From contig NZ_JAGHFX010000058.1 of assembly GCF_017888565.1 (NCBI RefSeq), forward strand, positions 62,001 to 126,000: 64,000 nucleotides of DNA, in the 5' to 3' direction. Below, one piece after another: positions 20,837-29,627 of this stretch (the first letter of the stretch is position 1; each line of letters starts with the position of its first letter). Position numbers and translations under genes: made by a program. The DNA comes from Clostridium sp. (GTDB lineage Bacteria > Bacillota > Clostridia > Clostridiales > Clostridiaceae). The notes beneath the pieces are model-generated. The model did no database searches and was not told the DNA's origin. It saw only the letters and a program-made list of their open reading frames with translations.

Positions 20837-21379
20837 ATGCAGAAAAAAATAGGCCGCATAATAATATACGCAATAATTTTAACATTAACTATGTCTAATA
20901 TAGCGTATGCACAACCACCAGAACAAATAGCACCAATAGCACCATATGGACCAAAAGTTGAAGATTTGAAAAATAAGGAAGAGCTTGTAAGAAGTTTACG
21001 AGAAATTGAAACAATAAGAAAAAATTTAAGTGCTATAAACATAAATGCTGATTCAACTCCAGAAGATTTGAAATCTATTAATCAAGATTTAGAATATTAT
21101 ATACAACAATTTGAGACTATTGAGAAAAATTTACAAAATCATAAAGTTTCATATAAAGATTCTTTTTCAGACGTATTCTTTTCAGAACAAATTTTATTTG
21201 TAGCTGGAAGTTTTGTTATAAGTATAAGACAACAACAAAATTTAATAAGAGAGTTGGAAAGTAATAGAGAAGAAGCAAAAAAATTATTTTATTCATCATA
21301 TTTAATACCAGTATATTATTATCTTACTTTAGGAGACAATATGATAGCTTATATCGAAACATATTTTAGGATAACTTAA
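20837..21379 (+). CDS. Secreted hypothetical protein
   Basis: Signal peptide ending AYAQPPEQ; RBS AGGAGTG. Confidence 0.7.
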   Translation: MQKKIGRIIIYAIILTLTMSNIAYAQPPEQIAPIAPYGPKVEDLKNKEELVRSLREIETIRKNLSAININADSTPEDLKSINQDLEYYIQQFETIEKNLQNHKVSYKDSFSDVFFSEQILFVAGSFVISIRQQQNLIRELESNREEAKKLFYSSYLIPVYYYLTLGDNMIAYIETYFRIT

Positions 21380-21413
21380 AAAACTTTTATATTTTAATTA
21401 TTGATATATAATG

Positions 21414-21452
21414 ATAGCCACTAAAATAAACTGAGATTTTAGTGGCTTTTTA
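21414..21452 (+). terminator. Rho-independent terminator
   Basis: AGCCACTAAAAT...ATTTTAGTGGCTTTTTATTTT. Confidence 0.85.
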
Positions 21453-21542
21453 TTTTATACAATTAAAAACAAATTTACTTTAAGTTACAATAATTTAATA
21501 TTTGTACTAGATAGAATAATTAATGAATATTTTCTATGAAAA

Positions 21543-21595
21543 AAGTGACAATAAATATAAAATAAATACTATATTTATTGTCACTTTGGTTATTA
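21543..21595. terminator. Bidirectional hairpin AAAGTGACAATAAATA...TATTTATTGTCACTTT
   Basis: Near-perfect inverted repeat between convergent units. Confidence 0.7.
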
Positions 21596-21654
21596 ATAAA
21601 AGAAGTGAAAAATTTATTAGAGTTTTTTATTAGTTGGAAGCTTTAATTCATTAT

Positions 21655-21756
21655 CTACTTTACTTGGTTGTTTCCCTTATCTTTATTATTGTTGTCCCTA
21701 TTTTTCCCAAAATTACTCTTGTTATTTTTATTTTTGTTATATTGAGAACTACCCAT
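21655..21756 (-). CDS. 33-aa Asn/Lys-rich small protein MGSSQYNKNKNNKSNFGKNRDNNNKDKGNNQVK
   Basis: ATG at 21756 with upstream AAGGTGGTG RBS; stop 21655-21657; followed by terminator hairpin. Confidence 0.5.
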   Translation of the reverse strand: MGSSQYNKNKNNKSNFGKNRDNNNKDKGNNQVK

Positions 21757-22031
21757 ATATATCACCACCTTACTTTAATACTTATTATTTGCGTAAAAAG
21801 TTCTTGATATTCACTCAAAAGCAAGTGTAAATTAAAGCAAATTAGTAATATATAGCTTATTTGTTTGTAGTAGCAATGTAAGGTAGTTGGAAGCTGGTTT
21901 TGGCATAATTATTTATTATTTTTGTATAATTAATTTAAAATAATGCTATGAATATATACTTTGATGTTAAGATTAGTTGATAGAAATTAAGTGTAAAGTT
22001 AAATATAATAAGTATGAAAGGTATGATAAAT

Positions 22032-22460
22032 ATGATTTGCGAAAATTTAAAAAGGTTAAGAAAAATATATCAGTATACTCAAGAGCAAGTAGCAGAAAAG
22101 ATAAATGTTTCAAGACAATCTATTGCAAAATGGGAAAGTGGCGAATCTACACCTGATATAATTAGTTGTACTGAACTTGCAAAATTATATAATGTAACAA
22201 TAGATAATTTAGTTAGCCATTCAGAAGAAGAGTCAGGCATTGTAATACCACCAAAAGGAAAATACTTTTTTGGAGCTGTTACAGTTGGAGAGCGGGGGCA
22301 AATTGTAATTCCTAAAGATGCAAGAGAAGTTTTTAATATTAATTCAGGAGATAAGCTATTGATATTAGGAGATGAAGATAGAGGACTTGCAATTGTGCAT
22401 CAAAGGAATTTAATAAACTTCATAGGAGAAATAGGAATTCCAAGAGAAAATAATGATTAG
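22032..22460 (+). CDS. XRE-family HTH fused to SpoVT/AbrB-like domain
   Basis: YTQEQVAEKINVSRQSIAKWESGES; AbrB-like TVGERGQIVIPKDAREVFNINSGDKLLIL. Confidence 0.88.
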   Translation: MICENLKRLRKIYQYTQEQVAEKINVSRQSIAKWESGESTPDIISCTELAKLYNVTIDNLVSHSEEESGIVIPPKGKYFFGAVTVGERGQIVIPKDAREVFNINSGDKLLILGDEDRGLAIVHQRNLINFIGEIGIPRENND

Positions 22461-22492
22461 TAGTAAAATAAATTGATAAGGGATGATTTGAG

Positions 22493-23680
22493 ATGAGTAA
22501 AATAGTATTTTTTTGTATTCCTGCAAGTGGACATACAAATCCTACTATTGAAGTAGTAAGAGAATTAGTAATTAGAGGCAATGAAGTATGGTATTATTCA
22601 TTTAATGAATTTAAAGATAAAATTCAAGATGCAGGTGCAAATTTTATAAGCTGTGATGATTATCTTCCAGAATTACGTCCACAAGATGAGAAAAAAATAG
22701 GTAAGGATTTTTCAGCTTTAATAGAAATGGTAGTGGATACAACTATAGCTTTAGATAAAAAAGTATGTGCTGAATTAGAAAGTATTAAACCTGACTGTAT
22801 TGTATCAGATTCTTTATGCTTTTGGGGGAAATTATTTGCTGAAAAATTGGATATTCCTTATATATGTTCAACAACAACTTTTGCATTTAATAAATATACA
22901 GCAAAAATGATGAAGCAAGGGCTTAAAGAAATTATCCGTATGATTTTAGGCGTGGGACGAATTAATAAAAAATTAGAATTATTAAGAAGTCATGGATATT
23001 ATGTTAAGGACTTTATTTCTATAATTCAAAATGATAATGAAACAAACACTATTGTATATACATCAAAGGAATTTCAGCCAATGGTAGACACCTTTTCTTC
23101 GAAATATTATTTTGTAGGACCATCGGTTGCAAATATTACAATTAAAAAAGAAGAAAGAAAGCGTAAGAAAATATATATTTCACTTGGAACTGTAAATAAT
23201 AAAAATATTAAATTTTATAAAAACTGTATTAATGCATTTAAAGATTGTGATTTAGACGTTGTTATGTCAATTGGAAAGGGAACTTCAATTTCGGAACTAG
23301 GTATTATACCAGGTAATTTTGAAGTGAAAAACAGTGTAGAGCAAATTAAAGTTCTTCAAAATGTAGATGTGTTTATTACTCATTGCGGAATGAATAGTGT
23401 TAATGAAAGTTTATATTATGGAGTTCCTATGGTTATGTATCCTAGGCAATCAGAACAAGGTATGGTATGTAGGAGAGTTGCTGATTTGGGTGCTGGAATA
23501 GTTTTAAAAGGTAATAACCCTAAATACATTAAGGAAGCATTATTGGAGGTTACAAGGAACAATAAATATAAAGAAAATGCAGAAAAATTAGGAAAGAGCT
23601 TTAGAAGTGCAGGAGGATATAAAGAAGCAGCAGATACAGTGATAAGTCTTATAAGTCATAGTAAATCTAATAACTTTTAA
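22493..23680 (+). CDS. MGT-type (macrolide/UDP-glucosyltransferase-like) glycosyltransferase
   Basis: PASGHTNPTIEVVRELV; THCGMNSVNESLYYGVPMVMYPRQSEQ. Confidence 0.88.
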   Translation: MSKIVFFCIPASGHTNPTIEVVRELVIRGNEVWYYSFNEFKDKIQDAGANFISCDDYLPELRPQDEKKIGKDFSALIEMVVDTTIALDKKVCAELESIKPDCIVSDSLCFWGKLFAEKLDIPYICSTTTFAFNKYTAKMMKQGLKEIIRMILGVGRINKKLELLRSHGYYVKDFISIIQNDNETNTIVYTSKEFQPMVDTFSSKYYFVGPSVANITIKKEERKRKKIYISLGTVNNKNIKFYKNCINAFKDCDLDVVMSIGKGTSISELGIIPGNFEVKNSVEQIKVLQNVDVFITHCGMNSVNESLYYGVPMVMYPRQSEQGMVCRRVADLGAGIVLKGNNPKYIKEALLEVTRNNKYKENAEKLGKSFRSAGGYKEAADTVISLISHSKSNNF

Positions 23681-23761
23681 ATATAGAATTAGACCTAATA
23701 TGAAATATAATTATAGATATAGTTATTGATTTTTTAAGTAAAAAATTAAATTAAAGTATAA

Positions 23762-23977
23762 TTTTTAGTATATGGGACTGTATAAAATAAAGTTTATACA
23801 GTCCCTAGACTTATATATTTTAAGATTATTGAATTCTTACATATTTACATTAATTCACACCATCTCTAGTACAGGTATATTTAAAAGGTGGTTGAGTTTG
23901 AAGATAAAATCCATTTCTAACTTGAGAAATCCAATTTTAAAAATTTTCTAACCAAGCGCTTCTATTAAAAAATCTTG
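23762..23977 (-). pseudogene. C-terminal remnant of a paralog of the 32223-32849 gene plus its terminator region
   Basis: Reverse translation FNRSAWLENF*NWISQVRNGFYLQTQPPFKYTCTRDGVN* matches FNSTAWLQIFQNWISQVRNGFYLQTQPPFRYACTRDGVN; in-frame TAA replaces CAA. Confidence 0.85.
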
Positions 23978-23994
23978 AGCATTCTTATTTTACT

Positions 23995-24750
23995 TTAATA
24001 TATATATTTTTCAAGGTATCTAAAAAATATATACTCTGAAACTATTAGAGCTTGAGTACGAGAAACTATGTTATAATTCTTGCGAACAAAAGATGTTGAA
24101 GTAACATAAAGGGATTTATCAGCAAGTTTTGATTGAGAATTATTGCTTAAATCGGTAAGCGATATTATTTTAACACCTCTAGTTTTAGCTATATTTAATG
24201 CCTTTAATACTTGTATAGTTTCTCCTGACATAGAGACTGCAAAGATAAGATCATTGGATGTTAAAGATGCAGCAGCTATGTACATCATACTACTATCATC
24301 ATAGTTAAAGGCTGTTTTTCCTATGGTTCTAAATTTCTTTGCTACCTCAGAGCAAACTAGTCTAGATGAGCCTTCTCCAAAAAATTCTATTCTATTTGCA
24401 TTATGTAAAAGATCTAAGATTTCTTCTAAAATATCTTCATTAATAAGTTCAATAGATTTATTTATATCTTTAAAAAGGTTAGGTGAATTTTCATTAAAGT
24501 GATTGTTAAAAGTTTCTTCGGAACTTTTTATATTTAATGCAAAAGATGCTTTAAATTCTGCAAAACCTGCAAAACCTAGCTTTTTGCAGAAACGAACTAT
24601 AGAAGCTGGAGATGTATAGGTATTTTCAGCTAAATCATTAATTTTAATTGATTTAATATCATTAGCACGTTTCATGCAAAAATTTAAAATATCTAATTCA
24701 TTTTTATTTAGTTTATCTGTATTTGTACTTATCATTTTATAGAAATCCAT
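23995..24750 (-). CDS. MurR/RpiR family transcriptional regulator
   Basis: SPASIVRFCKKLGFAGFAEFK HTH and SIS domain. Confidence 0.9.
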   Translation of the reverse strand: MDFYKMISTNTDKLNKNELDILNFCMKRANDIKSIKINDLAENTYTSPASIVRFCKKLGFAGFAEFKASFALNIKSSEETFNNHFNENSPNLFKDINKSIELINEDILEEILDLLHNANRIEFFGEGSSRLVCSEVAKKFRTIGKTAFNYDDSSMMYIAAASLTSNDLIFAVSMSGETIQVLKALNIAKTRGVKIISLTDLSNNSQSKLADKSLYVTSTSFVRKNYNIVSRTQALIVSEYIFFRYLEKYIY

Positions 24751-24786
24751 TGTTTGTCCCCTTTTAAGTTAGTGATAGCCTCGTAG

Positions 24787-24800
24787 TGAAAATTATTTCA
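24787..24800. promoter_or_regulatory. Candidate RpiR operator TGAAAATTATTTCA
   Basis: Near-palindrome in the divergent promoter between rpiR and GH4 gene. Confidence 0.35.
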
Positions 24801-24935
24801 TCAAATGAAAATTTTTTAATTTTTGAATAAAATTGATAAAGGTATAAAGAGCCTTTAAAAACATTTTCATGCCTAATATAATTATACATGTAGCTGGCAC
24901 TACAAACAATAATTTAATCTAAGGAGTTGGTAGAG

Positions 24936-26258
24936 ATGAAGAAATTTAATGTGACACTAGTTGGTGGGGGAAGTACTTGGACACCAGGTTTATTACAAAC
25001 ACTATGCAAATTGAAGGAAAGATTTCCATTAAATAAATTAGTTCTATTTGATATAAATGAGGAAAGACAAGCAGTTATAGGAGAATTTGCTAAGGTATTA
25101 TTTAAAGAAGAGTATCCTGAATTGGATTTTAAATATACAACTAAGGTTGAAGAAGCATATAATGAGGTTGATTTTGTATTTATGCAAATGAGAACTGGGG
25201 GATATGAAATGAGAGAAAAGGATGAAAAGATACCACTAAGCATGGGACTAATTGGACAAGAAACTTGTGGAGCAGGTGGATTTGCTTACGGGTTAAGATC
25301 TATTAGAGATATGATAGATACAGTTAATGATATCAGATCTTATTCAAAAGATGCATGGATATTAAATTATACTAACCCAGCAGCAATAGTGGCTGAAGCA
25401 ATTAGAAGAGAATTCCCAGAAGATAAGAGAATACTTAATATCTGTGATCAACCTGTAAACCTTTTGAGATCTTATGGAAGAATATTAGGACGAGATTCAA
25501 AGGATTTTGAACCTGTCTATTTTGGATTAAATCACTTTGGATGGTTCACTAATCTTTATGATTCAGAAGGTAATGATTTAGTACCAGAATTAAAGATTTT
25601 AATAAAAGAAAGAGGATTCTTGCCTGTTGATGCTGAACAAAGAGATCAATCTTGGTTAGATACGTATGGCATGGTTCAGAACATGTGTGAAGATTTTAGC
25701 GATTATTTACCAAATACTTATCTTCAATACTACTTATATCCAGATTACAAGGTGAAAAAATTAAATCCAGAATATACAAGAGCAAATGAGGTTATGGATG
25801 GTAGAGAAAAAAGAGTATTTGAAGAGTGCCAAAAAGTAATTGATCATGGAACTATGGAAGGATGCGAAATGGTTCATAATGATGCACATAGTGAATTTAT
25901 GATTCAAGTTGCAGAATCTATAGCATATAATCAAGGGAAAATCTTTATTGTAATAGTAGAAAATAATGGAGCAATATCAAATATTCAAGATGATGCAATG
26001 GTAGAAGTCGCTGCAGTATTAACAGCTAACGGACCAAGACCACTTAGAGTAGGAAAGATAGGAACCTTCTATAAAGGTTTAATAGAAGCACAATTAGCTT
26101 ATGAAAAGTTAGCTGTAGATGCTTATTTTGAAGGATCTTATTCAAAGGCACTTCAAGCATTAACTTTAAATAGAACAATTGTAGACGCATATAAAGCAAG
26201 AAAAATTTTAGATAAACTGATTGAAGCTAATAAAGAATACTGGCCAGAATTTAAGTAA
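24936..26258 (+). CDS. GH4 6-phospho-alpha-glucosidase-like protein (CDQP variant)
   Basis: NAD-binding VTLVGGGSTWTPGLL; ILNICDQP; NHFGWF; internal start supported by AAGGAG RBS. Confidence 0.88.
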   Translation: MKKFNVTLVGGGSTWTPGLLQTLCKLKERFPLNKLVLFDINEERQAVIGEFAKVLFKEEYPELDFKYTTKVEEAYNEVDFVFMQMRTGGYEMREKDEKIPLSMGLIGQETCGAGGFAYGLRSIRDMIDTVNDIRSYSKDAWILNYTNPAAIVAEAIRREFPEDKRILNICDQPVNLLRSYGRILGRDSKDFEPVYFGLNHFGWFTNLYDSEGNDLVPELKILIKERGFLPVDAEQRDQSWLDTYGMVQNMCEDFSDYLPNTYLQYYLYPDYKVKKLNPEYTRANEVMDGREKRVFEECQKVIDHGTMEGCEMVHNDAHSEFMIQVAESIAYNQGKIFIVIVENNGAISNIQDDAMVEVAAVLTANGPRPLRVGKIGTFYKGLIEAQLAYEKLAVDAYFEGSYSKALQALTLNRTIVDAYKARKILDKLIEANKEYWPEFK

Positions 26259-26330
26259 TAATTAAATAAATTAAAAATATTAAAAGAAGATATAAGTTAA
26301 TAAATTGACTAAATAATACAATAGTAAAAT

Positions 26331-26389
26331 TGACCTGATTGAGGTATATGTTGAATAGAAAGAGAAATGACAATATCTTAGTCAGGTCA
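26331..26389 (+). promoter_or_regulatory. Intercistronic hairpin TGACCTGATTGAGGTAT...ATATCTTAGTCAGGTCA
   Basis: Approx. 17-bp stem with G-U pairs upstream of EIICB RBS. Confidence 0.6.
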
Positions 26390-26422
26390 TATAAATATTA
26401 TAAAAAGGGAGAGACATCATTT

Positions 26423-27982
26423 ATGAAAGATTCAAAGTATTTTGCAGCCTTTCAACAGTTAGGAAAGGTTCTTATGACACCAGTTATGTTACTACCAATA
26501 GCGGGTATTTTACTTGGGATTGGAGCAGCATTTACAAGTACAAATTTAGTAAGTACATTTCCATTGCTTGCAAACGATTACTTGAGGTTATTCTTTAATT
26601 TATGTAAATCAGCAGGAAATTCAGTATTTAATTTTTTACCAATAATATTTGCTATATCTATAGCAATTGGATATGCCAAAAAAGAAAAAGGAATAGCAGC
26701 ATTAGCATCAGTGATTGCTTTTATAACTATGCATAATATTATGAGTACTTTATTAATGCATTTAGGAAAGCTTAATCCAAGTAGCTTAACTACAGGTCAA
26801 TCATTAGTTTTAGGAATACCTTCATTAGATGTTGGAGTATTTGGTGGAATTATAGTAGGTTTTATGGTAGCTTTCCTACATAATAAATTTTACAATATTG
26901 CATTACCACCAGTATTAGGGATTTTCAGTGGAACAAAATTTGTACCAATGATTTCAATATTATGTTCATTAATTTTAGGTTTTATAATGGCGGGAATTTG
27001 GCCAGCGATTCAAGGGGGATTAACTTCATTAAGTAATTTAATTAATTCTACAGGGGCATTTGGAACAGTTATTTACGGTTTATCAGAACGTGCGCTTTTA
27101 CCTTTTGGATTACACCATTTTGTTTATTTACCATTTTTCTTCACTAATTTAGGTGGATCAGCAATAATTGATGGAAATATAGTAGAGGGAGCAGTTAACA
27201 TATACCAAGCTCAATTAGCATCTCCATTAGCAATGTTTGATATTGATGTAACAAGATTTATAATGAATGGTAAAATAATTGTAGCTGCATTTGGTTTAAT
27301 AGGTGGGGCTTTGGCAATGTATAAGACTGCAAAGCCAGAAAAGAAAAATATAGTTAGAGGGTTAATAATTGCAGCAGCAATACCAGCTTTCTTTACAGGG
27401 ATTACAGAGCCGATTGAATATTCATTCTTATTTGTAGCACCAATGTTATTTGTAGTTCATTCACTTTATTCAGGACTTGCATATTTCTTAACTTATATTC
27501 TACAAGTAAACGTTCCAGGAACATCAGCGTTTGGAGGACCATTCTTAAGTACAATATTTAATGGTATAATGCAAGCTGATAAGGGTTCAAACTGGATTTG
27601 GATACCTATTTTAGGGATTATTTTCTTCTTTTTATACTACTTTACATTTAAATTTATGATATTAAAGTTTAATTATAAAACTCCAGGAAGAGAAGATGAA
27701 ATAGTAGATGAGACATCAGAAAATAATAATTTATCTAAAGCAGATGTATTATACGATATTATAGAGGGACTAGGTGGACAAGATAATATACTACATGTTG
27801 ATGCATGCTTCACAAGATTAAGAGTAAAGGTTAAGAATAAAGAAATTGTAGGAGATGCGAATCTTTGGAAAAAGCTTGGTGCCAATGGTGTTGTTCAAGT
27901 AAGTGATGGAGTACAAGTTATCTATGGTTCTAAAGCAGATGTATATAAAACTCAAATTAGAGAAGTATTAGGTGTTGAGTAA
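26423..27982 (+). CDS. PTS alpha-glucoside/glucose-type EIICB
   Basis: MKDSKYFAAFQQLGKVLMTPVMLLPIAGILLGIG; C-terminal IIB with VDACFTRLRV; GGGAG RBS before 26423. Confidence 0.9.
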   Translation: MKDSKYFAAFQQLGKVLMTPVMLLPIAGILLGIGAAFTSTNLVSTFPLLANDYLRLFFNLCKSAGNSVFNFLPIIFAISIAIGYAKKEKGIAALASVIAFITMHNIMSTLLMHLGKLNPSSLTTGQSLVLGIPSLDVGVFGGIIVGFMVAFLHNKFYNIALPPVLGIFSGTKFVPMISILCSLILGFIMAGIWPAIQGGLTSLSNLINSTGAFGTVIYGLSERALLPFGLHHFVYLPFFFTNLGGSAIIDGNIVEGAVNIYQAQLASPLAMFDIDVTRFIMNGKIIVAAFGLIGGALAMYKTAKPEKKNIVRGLIIAAAIPAFFTGITEPIEYSFLFVAPMLFVVHSLYSGLAYFLTYILQVNVPGTSAFGGPFLSTIFNGIMQADKGSNWIWIPILGIIFFFLYYFTFKFMILKFNYKTPGREDEIVDETSENNNLSKADVLYDIIEGLGGQDNILHVDACFTRLRVKVKNKEIVGDANLWKKLGANGVVQVSDGVQVIYGSKADVYKTQIREVLGVE

Positions 27983-28067
27983 TTAGATTAAAAGCTTATT
28001 ATTAAATATCTTATTATAAATTTTACAATAAAAAATCATTTTTTAACTAAGAACTATATAGATAGAT

Positions 28068-28098
28068 AAATCTCTCAATTTTAAATTGAGAGATTTTT
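28068..28098 (+). terminator. Rho-independent terminator
   Basis: AAATCTCTCAATTTTAAATTGAGAGATTTTT. Confidence 0.85.
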
Positions 28099-28186
28099 CA
28101 TATTAAGTAATAAATTTCGAATCAAATTTAGATTTTAGATAGTTTTCATCTTATATAAAAGTATGAGTAACAAAAATTTCATAATG

Positions 28187-28198
28187 TGAAATTTTTCA
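28187..28198. promoter_or_regulatory. Candidate RpiR operator TGAAATTTTTCA
   Basis: Near-palindrome upstream of second GH4 gene. Confidence 0.3.
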
Positions 28199-28268
28199 AT
28201 TTTTATTTATTTCACATGATATAGTATAAACATCAAGAGAAAACATTTACAAAAAGGAGATGATTGCA

Positions 28269-29597
28269 ATGAAAAAAAATGCAGTAGTTATTGTTGGTGC
28301 AGGAAGCACACACACACCAGGTATAATACAAAGTTTATTACAAAAAAAGGATGATTTTCCTTTAAGAAAATTAGCTCTATTTGATATTGATGAGAAGAGA
28401 CTAAATTTAGTATATGATATTATGAAACAATTTATTGAAGAAACTTATCCTGATCTTGAAGTAATTGTAACAACAGATGAAGAAAAAGCTTATACAGGTG
28501 TAGATTTTGTTTTTGCTCAAATTAGACAAGGTGGGCTAAAATTAAGAAGTTCAGATGAAAAAATTCCATTAAAATATGGAGTAGTTGGACAAGAAACTTG
28601 TGGACCTGGAGGATCAATTTCTTATGGTATGCGTTCGATTCCAGCTATAATTCATATGATAAAGATGGCAAAAAAATATTCTCCTAATTGTTGGGTATTA
28701 AATTACTCTAATCCAGCAGCTGTTGTTGCAGAAGCTACAAGAAGAGAATTTAATAATGAGAGAGTATTAAATATATGTGATATGCCAACAGCTATTCTAC
28801 TATCTTATTCTAAGATGTTAGGTTTAGAAAGCTGGCAATCTCTAGATCCATGTTATTTTGGATTAAACCATTTTGGATGGTTTACAGCTTTATTTGATAA
28901 AGATGGAAATGATCGTTTACCAGAGTTAAGAGAAATGATATTAACTTCTGGAATGACAGCTTCAAGTGATAAACATCATAAAGATCCAGATTGGCAAAAG
29001 ACGTGGAAACAGTATGCTAAGATAGTGAAGGATTATCCAGAATATTTACCAAACAGTTATCTTCAATACTATTTATATTCATCAGATATGGTAGACAAGA
29101 TGGATATAAATCGTACTAGAGCAGATATGGTTATAGAAGGCCGTGAAACAGAGATGTTTGCAGAACATAAAAAATACTTAGAATCACCAGAAACGTATAA
29201 GAGCCCATTACAAGAGTTCACAGTATTCGGAGATTTTATAGTTGATGCAGCAGCATCTATTGCATACAATAAGGGAGAACGTTTCCTAGTAATCGTTGAG
29301 AATAATGGAGCTATTCCTAATATTCGAGCTGATGCTATGGTAGAAGTACCTGCATATATACGTTCATGGGGGCCAGAGCCTATATCAATTCCTGCAATTT
29401 CAACCTTCTATAAAGGAATGATAGAAAATCAAGTAGCTTCAGAAAAATTAGCAGTTGATGCATATTTTGAAAATTCTTACGAGAAAGCTTTACAAGCTAT
29501 AGCAATAAATAAAACAGTACCATCTACAACAGTTGCAAGACAAATATTGGATGACTTGATTGAAGCAAATGGTGATTACTGGCCAGAGTTAAAATAG
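28269..29597 (+). CDS. GH4 6-phospho-alpha-glucosidase
   Basis: VVIVGAGSTHTPGII; VLNICDMP (alpha-glucosidase signature); NHFGWF; RBS AAAAGGAGATG. Confidence 0.92.
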   Translation: MKKNAVVIVGAGSTHTPGIIQSLLQKKDDFPLRKLALFDIDEKRLNLVYDIMKQFIEETYPDLEVIVTTDEEKAYTGVDFVFAQIRQGGLKLRSSDEKIPLKYGVVGQETCGPGGSISYGMRSIPAIIHMIKMAKKYSPNCWVLNYSNPAAVVAEATRREFNNERVLNICDMPTAILLSYSKMLGLESWQSLDPCYFGLNHFGWFTALFDKDGNDRLPELREMILTSGMTASSDKHHKDPDWQKTWKQYAKIVKDYPEYLPNSYLQYYLYSSDMVDKMDINRTRADMVIEGRETEMFAEHKKYLESPETYKSPLQEFTVFGDFIVDAAASIAYNKGERFLVIVENNGAIPNIRADAMVEVPAYIRSWGPEPISIPAISTFYKGMIENQVASEKLAVDAYFENSYEKALQAIAINKTVPSTTVARQILDDLIEANGDYWPELK

Positions 29598-29627
29598 TAG
29601 TGATTCAAGGATAAGGGGGAGATTTTT

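Noticed and set aside
24914-25243. 109-aa minus ORF over first GH4 gene
   Set aside because: Antisense shadow of a strongly supported enzyme.
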